Shown: in pieces, positions 1-12,272 of the stretch
How the letters are laid out: the number at the start of each line of letters is the position of its first letter
How positions within the stretch are numbered: the first letter of the stretch is position 1
From: Sphagnum magellanicum
Lineage: Eukaryota; Streptophyta; Sphagnopsida; Sphagnales; Sphagnaceae
Length of the DNA stretch: 64,000 nucleotides
Direction of reading: 5' to 3'
NCBI GenBank assembly: GCA_021904315.1
Contig: CM038922.1
Location: 11,445,347 to 11,509,346, forward strand
Program-made: the position numbers and the translations under genes
Notes under the pieces: model-generated
Told to the model about the DNA's origin: nothing
Database searches by the model: none
The model's input: only the letters and a program-made list of their open reading frames with translations

Positions 1-230
1 GTTCGAGAATAATTATTAGTATAGGAAGGAGCAGTGAAAATATGTGCAGGAAAAAGGAAACACAGGATGAAACTCAGTTTACTACCAAAATTGATGGAAA
101 AACTAGTTTGGGTTCCTGTTCTTTCCCTTTTAAAAATTTTCGTTCCCACGCGTTTGATGGCCTATGCCGACACTTACCGTTCTCGCACCCTCTGATCGTA
201 TGACTTTAAGGATAACTCTAAAATATAGTC

Positions 231-392
231 ACATTTGGACTCTGATTTTAGTTTGCTAGCATTATTTTGACTAGTTTTCTAAGTATAAAAAATCGCCAAA
301 TTTCGAAAAAAAGAAAAAGCTTTTCGCCACATTTGGACTCTGATTTTAGTTTGTTAGCATTTTCTTTTGACTAGTTTTCTAAATATTTTAGA
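231..392. repeat. Two-copy direct repeat, 98-bp spacing
   Basis: Two near-identical segments of about 62 bases begin with ACATTTGGACTCTGATTT at 231 and 329. They are separated by an AT-rich linker containing CGCCAAATTTCG, a motif that recurs in this upstream region. This looks like a local tandem duplication. Confidence 0.75.
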
Positions 393-837
393 CAAGTTCT
401 AAACACCTGTCGCCACTTTAATGCTAAAATCTTTCTTGGGATGCTAGCCAATGATGTAACATAAAGAAATTGGGAAAATAAAAATAAAAATCACTGATGT
501 CCTTGGTTTTCTTTGTTGCGAAATTGAACCAAAATGCAATTTTGCTTTTGGGGGCTGCCACCTCTACAAAGGGTGTTTTCGAATTTTTTAAAAAATCGCC
601 AGAAAAATAGTGTATTTGGACTGGGTTCGCCAGATTTGGAGTGCCTGCTCCTGCAGGCCGCCAAACAACAGCAGGATTGCCAAAAATAAAATAAAATAAA
701 AATTACTGTCCTATCTGTCCTATAGCCAAATCTAGTTAGATTTATTGTGATGGTTGCCAGTATGGCTATACCACAAAAGTGAAAAAAAGCCCTGCTGTGA
801 TGCCCTGTTTAATGTATTTATTGGTCAATTTTATTAT

Positions 838-1085
838 GTAGCCAAACTGACGATGATCCACAGGAAGATTTAGCCAAATTTGGAAAAAAAGCTAAATATG
901 AAAATAAAAATTTAAAACACTCTTCTATATTTTTTGGCTATCTACTTTTGAACCATGTATGCACAAAAAATCTGATTTAAAGAAAATAATATTGGTCAAA
1001 CTCTGGCTATTGAAAATCTTTAAAAACATACATGATTTTGGCACTTTTAAATTTTTAAATTTGGATTTTTGGCTATTTGAAGCCA
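838..1085 (+). repeat. Dispersed GCCAAATTTGG repeat, copy 1
   Basis: One of at least five diverged copies in the window. The shared order is a GAT-ATCCA block, AGGAAGATTTAGCCAAATTTGG, an A-rich stretch with a CTTTAATGAATCC-like block, then TTGGCTACTTGCTGGAACTT-like sequence. The others lie near 2283, 51355, 51995 and 53505. Element class is unknown; no coding capacity or terminal repeats were recognised. Confidence 0.5.
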
Positions 1086-2282
1086 GCAAAAAAGAAAAGG
1101 GGAAAAAAGACTGGTCTGACTCCTGTTGTTGTGGCAGGAACCCTACTTGGTGGTGGTGGGGACACTGCAAAAGGCCTCAAGACTATATAATACTGACTTA
1201 CTGTTCTGTCGGTCGAAAACTCAAAGGAAGGAAGGAGGGAAGAGGATGCTGAGCTGAAGAAAAGAGATAAGCGACATTGTTGCAAGTTTTACCTCACAAT
1301 TTCACTGACATTTTCTTGTAGTTACATAGCTTGTTGCGGTCACTTTCTTCCCCAGCTTGAATAGAACTCATCTTCTTCTTCTCCTTCATACACGTGTCGT
1401 CGTCCACGGCAGGTAGAAGAAATGAAAACTCATCACTCCAGCGGTTGGTATGCAGACTTAACTTACAGACAATCGCCATCAGCATCGACAAAGTCATCAA
1501 TGCAGTGTGTTTTTTAAAATTTTGGCGAAATTTCACACCACGACGGGCCCCATAAACAAAGTAAAAATCCACTGCAAAGGGTACATTCCAAGGATTCTTT
1601 TGGGGGAAACGAAAAGCGGAGAAATTCGCCACATTTTGAAGGAAAGAAAATCCTGAAGTCGCCATATTTAAACAAGACGTTCCTGGAGGAGGTCGCCAAC
1701 AGAGAGCGCGATTCTAAAAAACTTTTAGTTTGCTCTCTGACAGCTTTAGCCAAATTTTTGGTTCATTCCTCTTGTGGATGATCACCACCATCCACGTCCC
1801 TCACGAAATTGGGAATTGAAAAAAAAAGCTCCCGGTCATGATGTGTACAGACAAGAGATGATGGATGGGTCCCGCATGGGAAGAAGAAGCTGGGCCTGTA
1901 CCATTGTGCAGATCGGTAGCAATCGATTAATCACATGATTGTCGTCCACGCCAAGATTTTCCGTTCACACAGAGTTTAGAGAGAACAATGAGGGAAAAAA
2001 AGGAAAAAAATCACAACCCACCCACCCACTCCAACAAACAAAAATCGACGCAACACAAGTGCCAACAAAATGTCCGGAGAAGGAAGAAGATGATTCTTCT
2101 CCACACACTCAAGAGTTCTGCAACCATCCGATGCAACAGTGTTGCAAAATTGCGCCCTTGGATGAAGCTGTGAAGCTCTGAGTTGAGTTGAGTTGAGTTG
2201 AGATTTTTCGTTTTTGTTTTTGTTTTTTTTTTTTTTGGATGCTGCTATTGTGGTCATCGTCAGTGTTTTTTTGGGGGAATTT

Positions 2283-2480
2283 TGTGACGAAGCCAAAGTG
2301 GCGATTTTCCATAAAAAGTTGCAGCAAATGTGGCGATCGATCATCCATTAGGAAGATTTAGCCAAATCTGGCTATAAACCAGCAAAAAGTACACAAAAAA
2401 CTTTAATGAATCCTTTTGTATTTCTGGGCTACTTACTGGAACTTCCAGCAGCTTTTTTGGCCCTATTAAAAAATCCCAGG
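2283..2480 (+). repeat. Dispersed GCCAAATTTGG repeat, copy 2
   Basis: Second copy of the same family, immediately upstream of MED15. It has the same block order: AGGAAGATTTAGCCAAATC, then CTTTAATGAATCCTTTTG, then GGCTACTTACTGGAACTT. Similarity to copy 1 and to the 51-54 kb copies was seen by eye. Confidence 0.55.
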
Positions 2481-2897
2481 GCTAATTAAGAATTAAGGCG
2501 AATTGATTTAGTTTTTTCTTAGGAACTTTTTTTTTTTTTCCCCTTTAACAAAAGAGAAGGAGCTAAAATATGAGTGAGTAGTGCTTTTTGGCGAAATTTC
2601 GCCAGTAAGAAGAAAAAAAAACACACAGACTAGGGGGACTCTTGGTGCACATGTGCGGCGATGTGGGCACTTGGAAAATTTCGAAGGTCCAAAAGTTGAA
2701 CCACAAGAAATGGAAATGAAGGCAGAGAAAACACCACCCAAAAGCCTCGGCTTTTGTTCTAGCGTAGCAGAAGCAGGAGCAGCGGTATCAGAAGGAGGGC
2801 TGTGAAGAGGTGCTGCACCAGAAAGAGAGTTCTCTCTTCTCTCTCCAGAATTGTTTTGTTTGTAGGCAGGAGTCGAAGAACAAATCCTTGGCTTTCT

Positions 2898-2928
2898 GAG
2901 AAGAAGAAGAAGAAGAAGAAGAAGAAGG
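2898..2928 (+). repeat. GAA trinucleotide microsatellite
   Basis: About ten uninterrupted GAA/AAG units lie roughly 700 bases upstream of the MED15 start. Their position in the putative promoter or leader makes length variation between individuals likely. Confidence 0.9.
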
Positions 2929-3047
2929 AAGGCTGTCACGGCCTTCAGTTAGTGTTTTATTGTACAGGACTCAGAGACTTGTAGGAAGAAGAAACAAAGA
3001 GACAAGAGGATTGCAGACCTAGTTTACGCTTCCTTCTTTGTTGGGGT

Positions 3048-3072
3048 GGGGGGGGGGGGGGGGGGGGGGGGG
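3048..3072 (+). repeat. Run of 25 G (possible G-quadruplex)
   Basis: Twenty-five consecutive G residues, preceded by GGGGT, lie on the MED15 coding strand about 530 bases before the ATG. If transcribed, the RNA could form a very stable G-quadruplex. Homopolymers of this length are also error-prone in assembly, so the exact length is uncertain. Confidence 0.85.
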
Positions 3073-3601
3073 TGCGGAAGAAGAAACAAAGTTCAAGTCT
3101 TTGGGATTTTTTGGAGGCGGAGTAGGAGGAGGAGGAGTGTCTCTCAAGCTTTGGTTTTGGGAATAGCAATGAGTTTGCCAAGAGATTTATTGCTTTTCGA
3201 GGACAGGTTTTCTTCTTCCTCTTCTTCTTCTTAGTGTTGTTGTCGCGAGTATTGGATCGTTGGCGGAATCCAGCCGAATTCCTCAAGAAAAACATTACAA
3301 AAAAAACATTTGAGATCTCTGAGTACCTATCCTTTCCATTTGCAAAAGATTCTTGAGGGTAGGAGGAAGGTGAGAGATTTTTTCTATGTGTTTCAGTTTG
3401 CCTCCTTCTAGCAGAATCCATCAGAGTTCTGGAGTTTAGGCATCTGGGAGTTGAGGAGTGCAGACTTCATGGGCTTTCTTTTCTAGCTCCTTCCTGTAAA
3501 CCCAAAAACTCGAAAACCCCGAGTCTAGAGAATCACAGAAACCTTTGCAGAAAGGTGCTTGGATCTTCTTCTTCTTCTTTCTCCTCAGATTGGTGACTAT
3601 C

Positions 3602-6117
3602 ATGGAGACGACGACGACGACTTCGTCATGGCGGTCATCTCTGGCACATGATTCCAGGCAGAAGATTGTCAAGCGGATGTGAGTTTTCACAACCTCTCCA
3701 CCTTGAATGGGTTTTCTCTCGCATTCTCTTTCTGCAGGAGTGTACCCTAATCAAACGAAGAAGCAAAAGTCTCGAAGAAACAGAACACACAATCTTTGAG
3801 ATTGAGACCAAATTGGGACCGATTTCATTTGCAGTTTGAGCAATGTCCAAAGCTTGCTAGAGAGAGATTTGATGTACATATCTGATTTTGTGCAAGAGGA
3901 GCAAAAGAAGATCAAGACAGCTATTAATTTTCTGCATGCCATTGTGCCTGGTTCTTTCTTCAACTGCTTGCAGTGCTCTATTCTTCTCTTTTGTAGAAGT
4001 GCAACATTGGTCATTTTTTTTGTGTCCAGAAAATTGAGACATTGGGTTCTGTGCTGTTTTCTTTTCCTGTTTGCCAGAATGGACACCTTGCAGCGTCATA
4101 TGCCTGCTGCGGGACAGGATGGTGTGGAGGAGCTGCTTAAGATTGCCTGGCGGTTTGAAGAAAAGATCTTCCAGGCCGCAACTGACCAGGTGAATTCATT
4201 GTCTCTGTCAGTTGGGAAGCATTGAAGATCATTGCAGAGTTCTGTAGTTGGATCATCATGAGCTGCAAGAGATGGAAGATGGTGGTGATGCATTTCAGTG
4301 ATTTGGAGATGAAATGTTTTTGTCAATGTCTGCTGCATGATTCTGAAGAGTTTTTTAAGGCACAAGACAGAAGTCGTCTTCAGCTTCAAATGGAATGTTG
4401 TTTCACAACTTACTGGGCAGGTCTGCTTGTGTACAAGAGATTGTGCAATCATGTGAGAGAGATCAGGATTTACACTGGAAGCTGATTGTGTGTGTTTTGG
4501 ATGATGCTTCTGTCACAGCAAGACTACCTGCGCAAAATCTCATTGAAGATGCTTTCACTTGAAACCAAGGCAAATGGGAATGCTCTTCAAGCCAGATCAG
4601 GTGTGTCGGGTCAATCTGCAATCAAGCCAGATCCAGCAGGTGAGCAAATGTGATCATGAATTTTCTTTTAGAAAAGAAACAAGAGTCATATATGCTCACT
4701 GAAACTTACAAACCAACTGGCTTGTTGCATTCTTTCTGCACTTGTTTTCAAGTTCTTGGATCTTGTGTCAAGGTTAGAACTTAGAACTTCCAGGATTTTG
4801 TCTCTAAAGCATGTCTGCTGTTTGTTTTTGCATGCACTTTTCCAGCGGGGCTTATGATTCGGAATCCTGCACAGGCTCTGGGCAATGGGGTTCAGCAGCC
4901 AAGCCAATCTCAGCAGCAACAGCAACAGCAGCAGCAACAGCAGCTGCAGCAACGGCAACAACAGCAAATCCTAGCACAATCTCATCAAGCAAACACAGGC
5001 CTCGCAGGCACAATGCAAACCTCTGCAAATGGTCTAGGTTCTAACCTGTCCACGATATCTGGCATGCCACAAAACTCCATCCCAAACATGCCAGGCCAGG
5101 TTATGAACCCAAGTATGATGAATAGCCGTCTCCAGCAGCTGCAACAGCAACAGCAACAACAGCAAGCTGCTGTTCAGCAGCAGGTTCAGCAGCAACAGCA
5201 AGCTGCTGTTCAGCAGCAGCAGCAGCAGCAACAACAACAACAAGCTGTCCAGCAGCAGGTCTCTTCCACTCCTACTTGCGAGTGTCATTCTTCTCTAGAA
5301 TTGTACATGGCATTTTTCAGAGGGGTTGATCTTACTTGTGGGGTAGGACAAGATCTAACATTTCTGCTTGAGCCTCACCTCACAGCAGAGTTTTGCCTGA
5401 CCTGTATTTGGATGGGGTGATGATGATGGTGGCACAATCAGCACAACCAGCAGCAGCAGCAGCAGTTGTTGTATCAGCAGCAGCAACAGCAGCAGCAGCA
5501 ACAGAGAATGCAGCAGCAGCAGCAAGCACTCTTCAAGCAGAAGTTACATCAACAAAGCCTTCTCCACCACCAACAACAACAACAATCTCTTCAGCAACAA
5601 CAGCAGGTTGGTATTCTCTGGACAAATGTGTTGGTTGTGGGGGGGTTCTCTCAGGTCCAAATGGCTACACATGCTTGCACTCTTCAGAGTCTGGGTCATT
5701 GAGCACTAGTTCAAAAACCTTAAGTTCTGTGAGCCTAAGCATGGTGTTTTTGGTGTACAGGTTCCAACTCTGCAACAGCAGCAGCAGCAGCAGCCATCAA
5801 CCAACAATCAGCTCCTGGCTCAGAACAATTCTGCATTGCAGCAACAGCAACAGCAGCAGCATCAGCTGTTACAGCAATTGCAGCAGCAGGCAAAGCAACA
5901 GCAGCTGGTGAGTTTTCCGCACTGCACATACCTTAGACATATGTCTTCAGTGTTTTCAAAAACTACACACATCTCTTCACAGCTTCAGCATTTGGCTTGT
6001 GGTTTCACTGGAGATGTTCCTCTCTCATCTCTCTCTCTCTGTGATTCTGGTACAGTCTTAAAGCTTGATTGGTTTCTGTCCTTTCATGTAGCAGCAGCAA
6101 CAGCAGCAGCAACAGCA

Positions 6118-6161
<44 letters not shown>

Positions 6162-7938
6162 CATCTGCAACACCAAGCCAGTCACAACAATCACAGGCAT
6201 CTTCTCAACCAGCTCAACAGGCTCAGCAGCAGCAGCACTCACAGCCAGTGGCAAACCAGCAACCACAACAGCAGCAGCAGCGAGTTCCACAACCAGGTAG
6301 ACATTTGCATGCCTTACTTGTCCTGTTGTTTGTCAATGTTACAAATCAATCATCAACAAACAAAGGTACTGTCTATCATCAGATTCTTCCTTGATTCTGG
6401 ATCACCCTGCATGCGATTCTGTGCAGGCTTGTATATATAACATCTGTTGTATGACATTTTGTATACAGGGGGTTTGCTGCAGCAGCAACCTCAACAGCAG
6501 CAAAGCATGTTTGATCAAAAACCTCAGATTCTTCAAGCTCAACAGCAGCAGCCACAGCAGCGTGTTCTCCCTCTCCCTGAGCCACCAACTGGTATTTTAC
6601 CTTCCCTTTTGAAACCCATGTTTTCTTTTAGCTACACAACAAGATAGGCACCAGCAATGCTTTGATGTGGCAGCTGACAACACACATTGACCTCTTCTCT
6701 TTTTGTGGTTCTCATTCATCCTATTCATATTGCACAATCCTCAGCACAATCAGTTTGGGGCACTGACTCTGCTATTCCTGCAAAATTGCAGCATCTGTTG
6801 ATTCCTCAGCACATTCAGCGCCATCCAGCAATGGGGACCAGCGTGATGTTGTCTGGACTAAGGTGGGTTTGTACTGAGAGTCATGGATGTGTTTCTGTAG
6901 CAATTGGTTTGGCATTTCGGCTGCTTTTTTTGTGATGCACTAGCAGTCATCCTGTTTCCATCAAAAATGGAAAGAGCATTACATGGGTCGTCATATGTCA
7001 GATTCATTACAGTGTCATGATTTTTGTTTTGCTCTGTGCTTTGTTTGAACAGCTTCAACACTTGAAGGAAAAGTACCTTCTAGACATGAATGAACTCTAC
7101 GGCATGCTTTCTACTCGCAGCAATCAGGTTTGTGTCTCCTTCTTCAGGCAACCCACATCTTTGTTGTTGTACTGGTCTGCAATCTGCAGTCTATAGTGCA
7201 ATGTGAAGAAGCTTGAATTGTCTGTGCAGTTGTTTGAGTTCTGATTCTAGTTACTTGGGACTGCTGTGATTGAATATACTGAAGCTTGAATGATTTTCTA
7301 CTGTTGCAGCCGATGCCTGCAGAGCAGCTGCAGAAACTGAAACACTACAAGGATGTTTTGCACCGTATGATTCCGTATCTCAAAGTGCCCAAGGAGCGAG
7401 TTCCCAAAGAGTTCAACCTTGACAAAGTGGAAGCATTTGAGAAGCAGATAGTGAACATAATGGAAACTTTCAAGAGGAGACGGCAACCTCAACAACAACA
7501 ACAATCATTGTCAGGTGGACCTGCAGGGTCTACCCAGTCCCAGCCAGTGCCATCAAACTCAGGGCAATCACAACAAACCCCTGGCCAACAGGCAGATTCA
7601 ACCAGCATGCCAAGAAGTTTGCCGCAGTTGCAGCCACAGCAACAACAACCACCGCAGATGGTCTGTGTCATTTTTCAACACTTTGTAGAGCTCCTTGAGT
7701 GAGGATCAACAAAATTCTCTTGGAAATATTTTGTTATGATCACATGCCTAGACTGCAGCAGGTCACTGTCTTTGTGAATACAGCAAAATACATCAAGTGC
7801 TTGAAGAATTCATTCCCCTCTGCAATAGGTTTCTCGTTCTGCTGCTTTTTAGACATTGAACCTATGGTCTTGACAGATGCAGAATGGACAGCCTTTACAA
7901 CAAATCCCTGGCAGTAACCAAGGTGGGGGGCAGTTCAT

Positions 7939-7971
<33 letters not shown>

Positions 7972-10900
7972 TCAAATGCTCTCCCAAATGCAGCAAGACA
8001 AGCAATCTCAGCAACAATTGCAGCAATTGCAGCAGCAGCTCAACCTGTCCCAGACCACTGGGAACATCCTTCAACCCACCAACAACTCTCTTGCATCCTT
8101 ACAGCAACAGAATGTGGGCTTGCAGCAGGGTCTTGGAGCAGCTGCCTCCTTGCAACCTGCTGGTGCACCTACATCACAGGCTATGTCGGGTGCCCCACTG
8201 CCATCTAATAGTACTGGTTCCTTGGGGCAAAGCAGCTTGACTGCATTGCAGCAGAATGGGGTAGGTCCCTCTTGTTCATGAGATGTTCAGTTTGTTTCTG
8301 TAAGCTTGGCTGAGTTCTATGCTTCATTATTTCGGTTCTACAATGCTTCCTTTGTTAAATCTTTTTGCAGCAACCCGGGATGGTGAACATGCTGCAACCG
8401 AACATGGTGAATGCTTTGCAATCCGTTGGAGGCAATGCACAGAATGTAGTGAACAGTTTTCAACAAAGTAACAGCAACCCGTTACAGCAAAGTGGTGCTA
8501 CAGGATTGCAACAAGGTAGCGGCAGTCAAACCCAAAGTGTGTCCATCCATCAACAGCATGCCCTGAAGCAACAGCAACAGGAACAGCAGCAGCGGCTATT
8601 GCAGACACAGCAGGCACAACAACATCGCCTTATCCAAAACCAGGAGATTGTAAAACAAGTAAGTTTCATAACTCTGATATTAATTTGATTTTCTCAATTG
8701 TTTGCAGGTGTTGATAAGATCATGGGAAGTTTGATGATGCCATTGAGAATTACATTTGTCTTAAGTTTTGGTATCAAGTGCTTGTTCAATTGTTGGGTGC
8801 AAGGAATTTGGTGGTTGTGCAGTTAGTCTGTGTGGGTGCACATTTTGTGCAGTTGTTTTAGGAACCTTATTGTGTGGGTTTGGTAACAGCAATTGCAGCA
8901 GCAGCAACTGCAACAGCAGCAATTGTTGCAGCAGCAGCAACAACAGCAGATTCAGCAGCAGAAGAACCAGGCTGCCCAACTTCAAGCTTTTCATGCACAA
9001 CAGGTGTGTGTGTATGTTTGTTTTCTTCAGATTTTACCTGCAAGACTCAGAACTCTGAAAATGGTGTTCTTGTGGTTCTAGACTAGTTGGGTGAGCCCAA
9101 AAGTGCCCTGTGATTTCATGAGCTTGGCAAATTAGGTTTAGGGTTTTGGCCTGATCAGTCCATGCTCTCTTGAAGTTTCTTGACATCTGAGGTGTTGTGG
9201 GTGGTGTAGCATCAGCAGCAGCAGCAACAACAGCAGCAGATTGTAGATTTCAACCCAGAGTTTAAGGCAGATGCCCTGAAGGCCAAACAACAGGCTGTCA
9301 AACAGGTAAGATTTGGGTTTCTGTTTTTGTATCCTTCTTTGCAAACTGTTCCTGTTTTGTATTTTGTGTTTCCAATCTTCTTTGTGGGAAGGAAGGGTGT
9401 GAGTCTTCTTTGCCACTTGTTAGCAGCCTCATGTGTAAAGTTTTTTGTTGTTCGTGGACTTGTGGGGTGCAGGTGTTGATGCAACAACAGCAAATCAAAC
9501 AGCGACAGCTGCAGCAGCTACAACAGCAACAACAGCAGCAGTTTGTGGGATCACCACAGTTGGTATCTTCACCCTCACCCCAGCTTATGCAAGCTCCATC
9601 GCCTCAGCAGCAGCAGCTTTCTCCTCAACCTGACCCAAACTTTGCATTGCCAGTAGTATCAAAGGTATGCCAACATGCAATCTTTCAATGTGTAGAGTTG
9701 ATAACTGTGATCTTTTATTTTCTCGTGCAAATCATCCTGTTGACATGTCGCTGCATTGGCACATCTTTGGAACACTCACTGACTCTTATATGCAGCAGGC
9801 ATTGACGCCTCCATTTCGAACGCCTTCCCCCTCTGCTCTTCCAGCGACTCCACCCCCACAGGAGGATTCAGATGCAAAGGCTTTAGTGAATGCTGCATCA
9901 ACACCCAGTTCCCTCCAAGCTCTTCAGCCAGTGATGGCTGCATCAAACAATGCAGGGGCAATCACTACCCCAGGCATGGCAGTGTCCCCATTGATGGCAG
10001 ACTTCTCACCTAGTGCAATGCAGATGGGTGGTACCCAAGAGGTTCTGCAATCATTTTCCCCAGCTACCTCTCTTCTCGATAAATCAAGCTCCACTGAGCC
10101 TCCCCTTGAGCGATTGATCAAGAAGGTTTGCATGCAATCATGTTTCTCTTATCCTTTTACAGATTGAAGGTTTGTCTGCGTCATGTTTCTGTTCTCTGCT
10201 TACAGATTGTTGCTGCTTTATGCTTGCGAGTCATGAGACTATGAGATCGCTTTGAGAAAAAGATTTCACACTTCAGAATTTCTCTTCCTCCATCTTGCAA
10301 CGATTGCCACTCTAAAACTCTCTGTCTGAGAAACTCATGCAAATCATGTGTGTAAAATCTGCTTAATGAATGCAGGTTGACACCATTCCACCAGCAAATC
10401 TTGCTGCTGCAGTGAATGAGATGAATGCCATAATCAACTGTTGTGATAGACTATCAGCATCAGGACCAGGTACTGGATCTCGTGCAGTCGTTGGTGAGGA
10501 TCTGGCTGCCTTGACACAAGCACGGCTCCAAGCTCGTGCATTCCAAGCTCAAGCTTCCCAAGACAACAGTGGTGGGAATGCAAAAAGGAGGCGGCGCAAT
10601 GTGGACTCCATGGCACTTAGTACAATTTTAAGAGATGGAAAACACTTGAATAGCCTGGATAGGCCATTCGACCCCATGCTTCTTCGGTCCAATATGGTGT
10701 CACATATCAAAAGCACTTCCATTAAGGTTTGCAAATTCTACAATCTTGATAACTCTTGAAGAGAAAAAAACCCTTGTGAACTTGAATTTGTCAAGTGAAT
10801 TTATCAAGGAAGCAAGAAAGTTTTGAATTTGTGATTGATAGTGGGGTAAGTGTAGGGTAGAGCCCTAAGGTGTGGGCATTCTTAAAATAAGGGGCCCCAG

Positions 10901-12272
10901 GACAAGGTGGTAGCTGAGTCTGGCCCCACATTTTGGGAATGTCCCTCACCCATGGGTAGAGCATGACGTGAGCAGTATTTTGAATCTAAACATATGTAGA
11001 TGACAAGGTGTAGGAGGGGAACGGTTCTTATGCCTACTGCTTAAGAGTGGGAGGGAGAAGCAGGGGTAACATCCCTCCAACTCTTAACAAGTAGACGTAA
11101 GATCCCTCCACTTTTCTAGACAGATATTGATGGATATAAGGTGCTCTCCAAATGCACTAAGAATTTTCTCCATCTGGTTTACAAGGTGAAATATAATGCT
11201 TTTGTTCTTTTTGGGATGGTTTTGTTTAGAGGAAATTGAACTGCATCTGATGTGCAGGTTGCAGCAAGTTTGGAATATGAGATTAAAGAAGTCAACAGTG
11301 GCTTAATTGATACAGTGGTGGAGGTTAATGCTGAATACACAGAGGAATTGGCAGCAACGGGGAATGAAGGTGTTGTGGTTGCTTGCTACTACAAGGGCAA
11401 TGCTGTTAGTCCAAATGTTTCCTTTGTCCAAACCAAAGAGTATTCCACGGTACGAAGAAGTATTTCCCACATGTGGTTTCAGTAAATTTGTTGGGTCTCT
11501 TTTCTGCCTAATCCCAATAAGTGCATAATATTAAGCTTTGAATATGGTCCAACACTTTGATTTTAGCATTCAGGGTTTAGGGTTTAGGTAGCATATGCAT
11601 TTGGGTGACTAGCTCTTAATTGTTAGTTCTAGTATTTCTAGAGGGATGGGTCTTTTGAGTTTGGTTTTTAGGTTTGTATGCTTAAAAAGAATTTTCTCAG
11701 GTTTGAGAAATCTTCAAATGTTGGGTTCTGTTTCAGAGAGAAATGATTCATGTTTGTTGCATGAGTCAGTGGTGTTGTGCAAATACAAGAACTGAAATTG
11801 TATTGAATGCTTGTTTTGTGCTTTGGCTGCTTATAGGTTCAGATGGATCCACTTTTCCTGATCGTGCCGCCAACTTACCCACGTAATTCTCCAGTTATTC
11901 TGGCTGATCAAAATGCTACTCATGCCAAGTAAGATTTTTCACAACCAACCATTCAGGTTTGATGTCTTCTCATTTACAAATGGTGAGTTCTCTTTGCTAT
12001 CAAGCAGTATGATAATAAGAATTATGATGGCGTTGGTGGGTGGGTCTGGTTGTTGTCACATTGTATGAAAAATTTGCAGCTCCCGAATTGCAGTCAAAAC
12101 ATGGGAACACTTCAAAAGGGAATCTCGCTTGCTTGAACCTGTGTCCCTTGGCGCCATGGCCAAATGTTGGGACAAATGTGCACGCAATGCATTGAATGAG
12201 GCGGCGCAATACCAAGGTGGTGGCAACTTCAATACAAGCATTGGCAATTGGGAGTACATTCCTGCTCAATGA
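3602..12272 (+). CDS. MED15: Mediator complex subunit 15 (MED15), 21 coding exons
   Basis: Tail-module subunit of Mediator, the nuclear coactivator linking transcription factors to RNA polymerase II. Exons inferred from frame and GT/AG sites: 3602-3678, 4078-4189, 4519-4639, 4846-5258, 5442-5606, 5761-5907, 6092-6296, 6469-6591, 6792-6862, 7053-7127, 7310-7660, 7877-8260, 8371-8658, 8890-9003, 9210-9305, 9473-9664, 9796-10125, 10376-10726, 11258-11449, 11837-11928, 12080-12272. Joined, they keep one frame of 1,363 residues, close to Arabidopsis MED15a as I recall it. Residues about 8-86 are the KIX domain (SRQKIVKRIMDTLQRHMP, then FEEKIFQAATDQQDYLRKIS). Long poly-Q stretches follow, then a conserved helical segment (LKEKYLLDMNELY, MPAEQLQKLKHYKDVLHRMI), an RRRRN basic patch, and the family C-terminus ending WEYIPAQ. 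The ATG opens the KIX-proximal leader. Acceptors at exons 12 and 17 offer in-frame alternatives; the exon 5 acceptor is least certain. Confidence 0.93.
6122..6160 (+). repeat. (CAG)13 tract coding poly-glutamine in MED15 exon 7
   Basis: Thirteen uninterrupted CAG codons sit within a longer CAG/CAA stretch at the start of exon 7. The reading frame is glutamine; the alanine- and serine-rich open frames seen in the other phases are shadows. A pure CAG tract is prone to replication slippage, so allele-length polymorphism is expected. Confidence 0.9.
10830..11230 (+). repeat. Dispersed repeat inside MED15 intron 18
   Basis: Most of the 531-base intron between exons 18 and 19 is repeat-like. The part from about 10985 resembles 55370-55620: both have a TCTAAACATA-GTAGAT block, GTGTAGGAGG, TTCTTA-GCCTACT-CTTAAGAGTG, then CCCTCCACATTTCTAG. 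This suggests an interspersed element inserted into an ancestral intron. Its class is not recognised. Confidence 0.55.

Larger units (their letters stand above)
1..3601 (+). promoter_or_regulatory. Upstream and leader region of MED15
   Basis: I find no convincing protein-coding gene here; the short open frames are chance or low-complexity. The stretch holds a 98-bp-spaced direct repeat (231-292 and 329-392), two copies of a dispersed repeat centred on GCCAAATTTGG (about 838-1085 and 2283-2480), a GAGTT pentamer run (about 2179-2203), a GAA tract, a long G run and several CTT-rich stretches. A pyrimidine-rich tract ending in CAG about 23 bases before the MED15 ATG looks like the acceptor of a 5' UTR intron. 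The transcription start is not determinable by eye. Confidence 0.5.

Noticed and set aside
1294-2348. Several 80-120-codon frames upstream of MED15
   Set aside because: Low-complexity or chance; they overlap on both strands and contain dispersed-repeat sequence.
5393-6440. Serine- and alanine-rich open frames over the MED15 CAG region
   Set aside because: They are other phases of CAG/CAA codons; only the glutamine frame joins the exons in phase.
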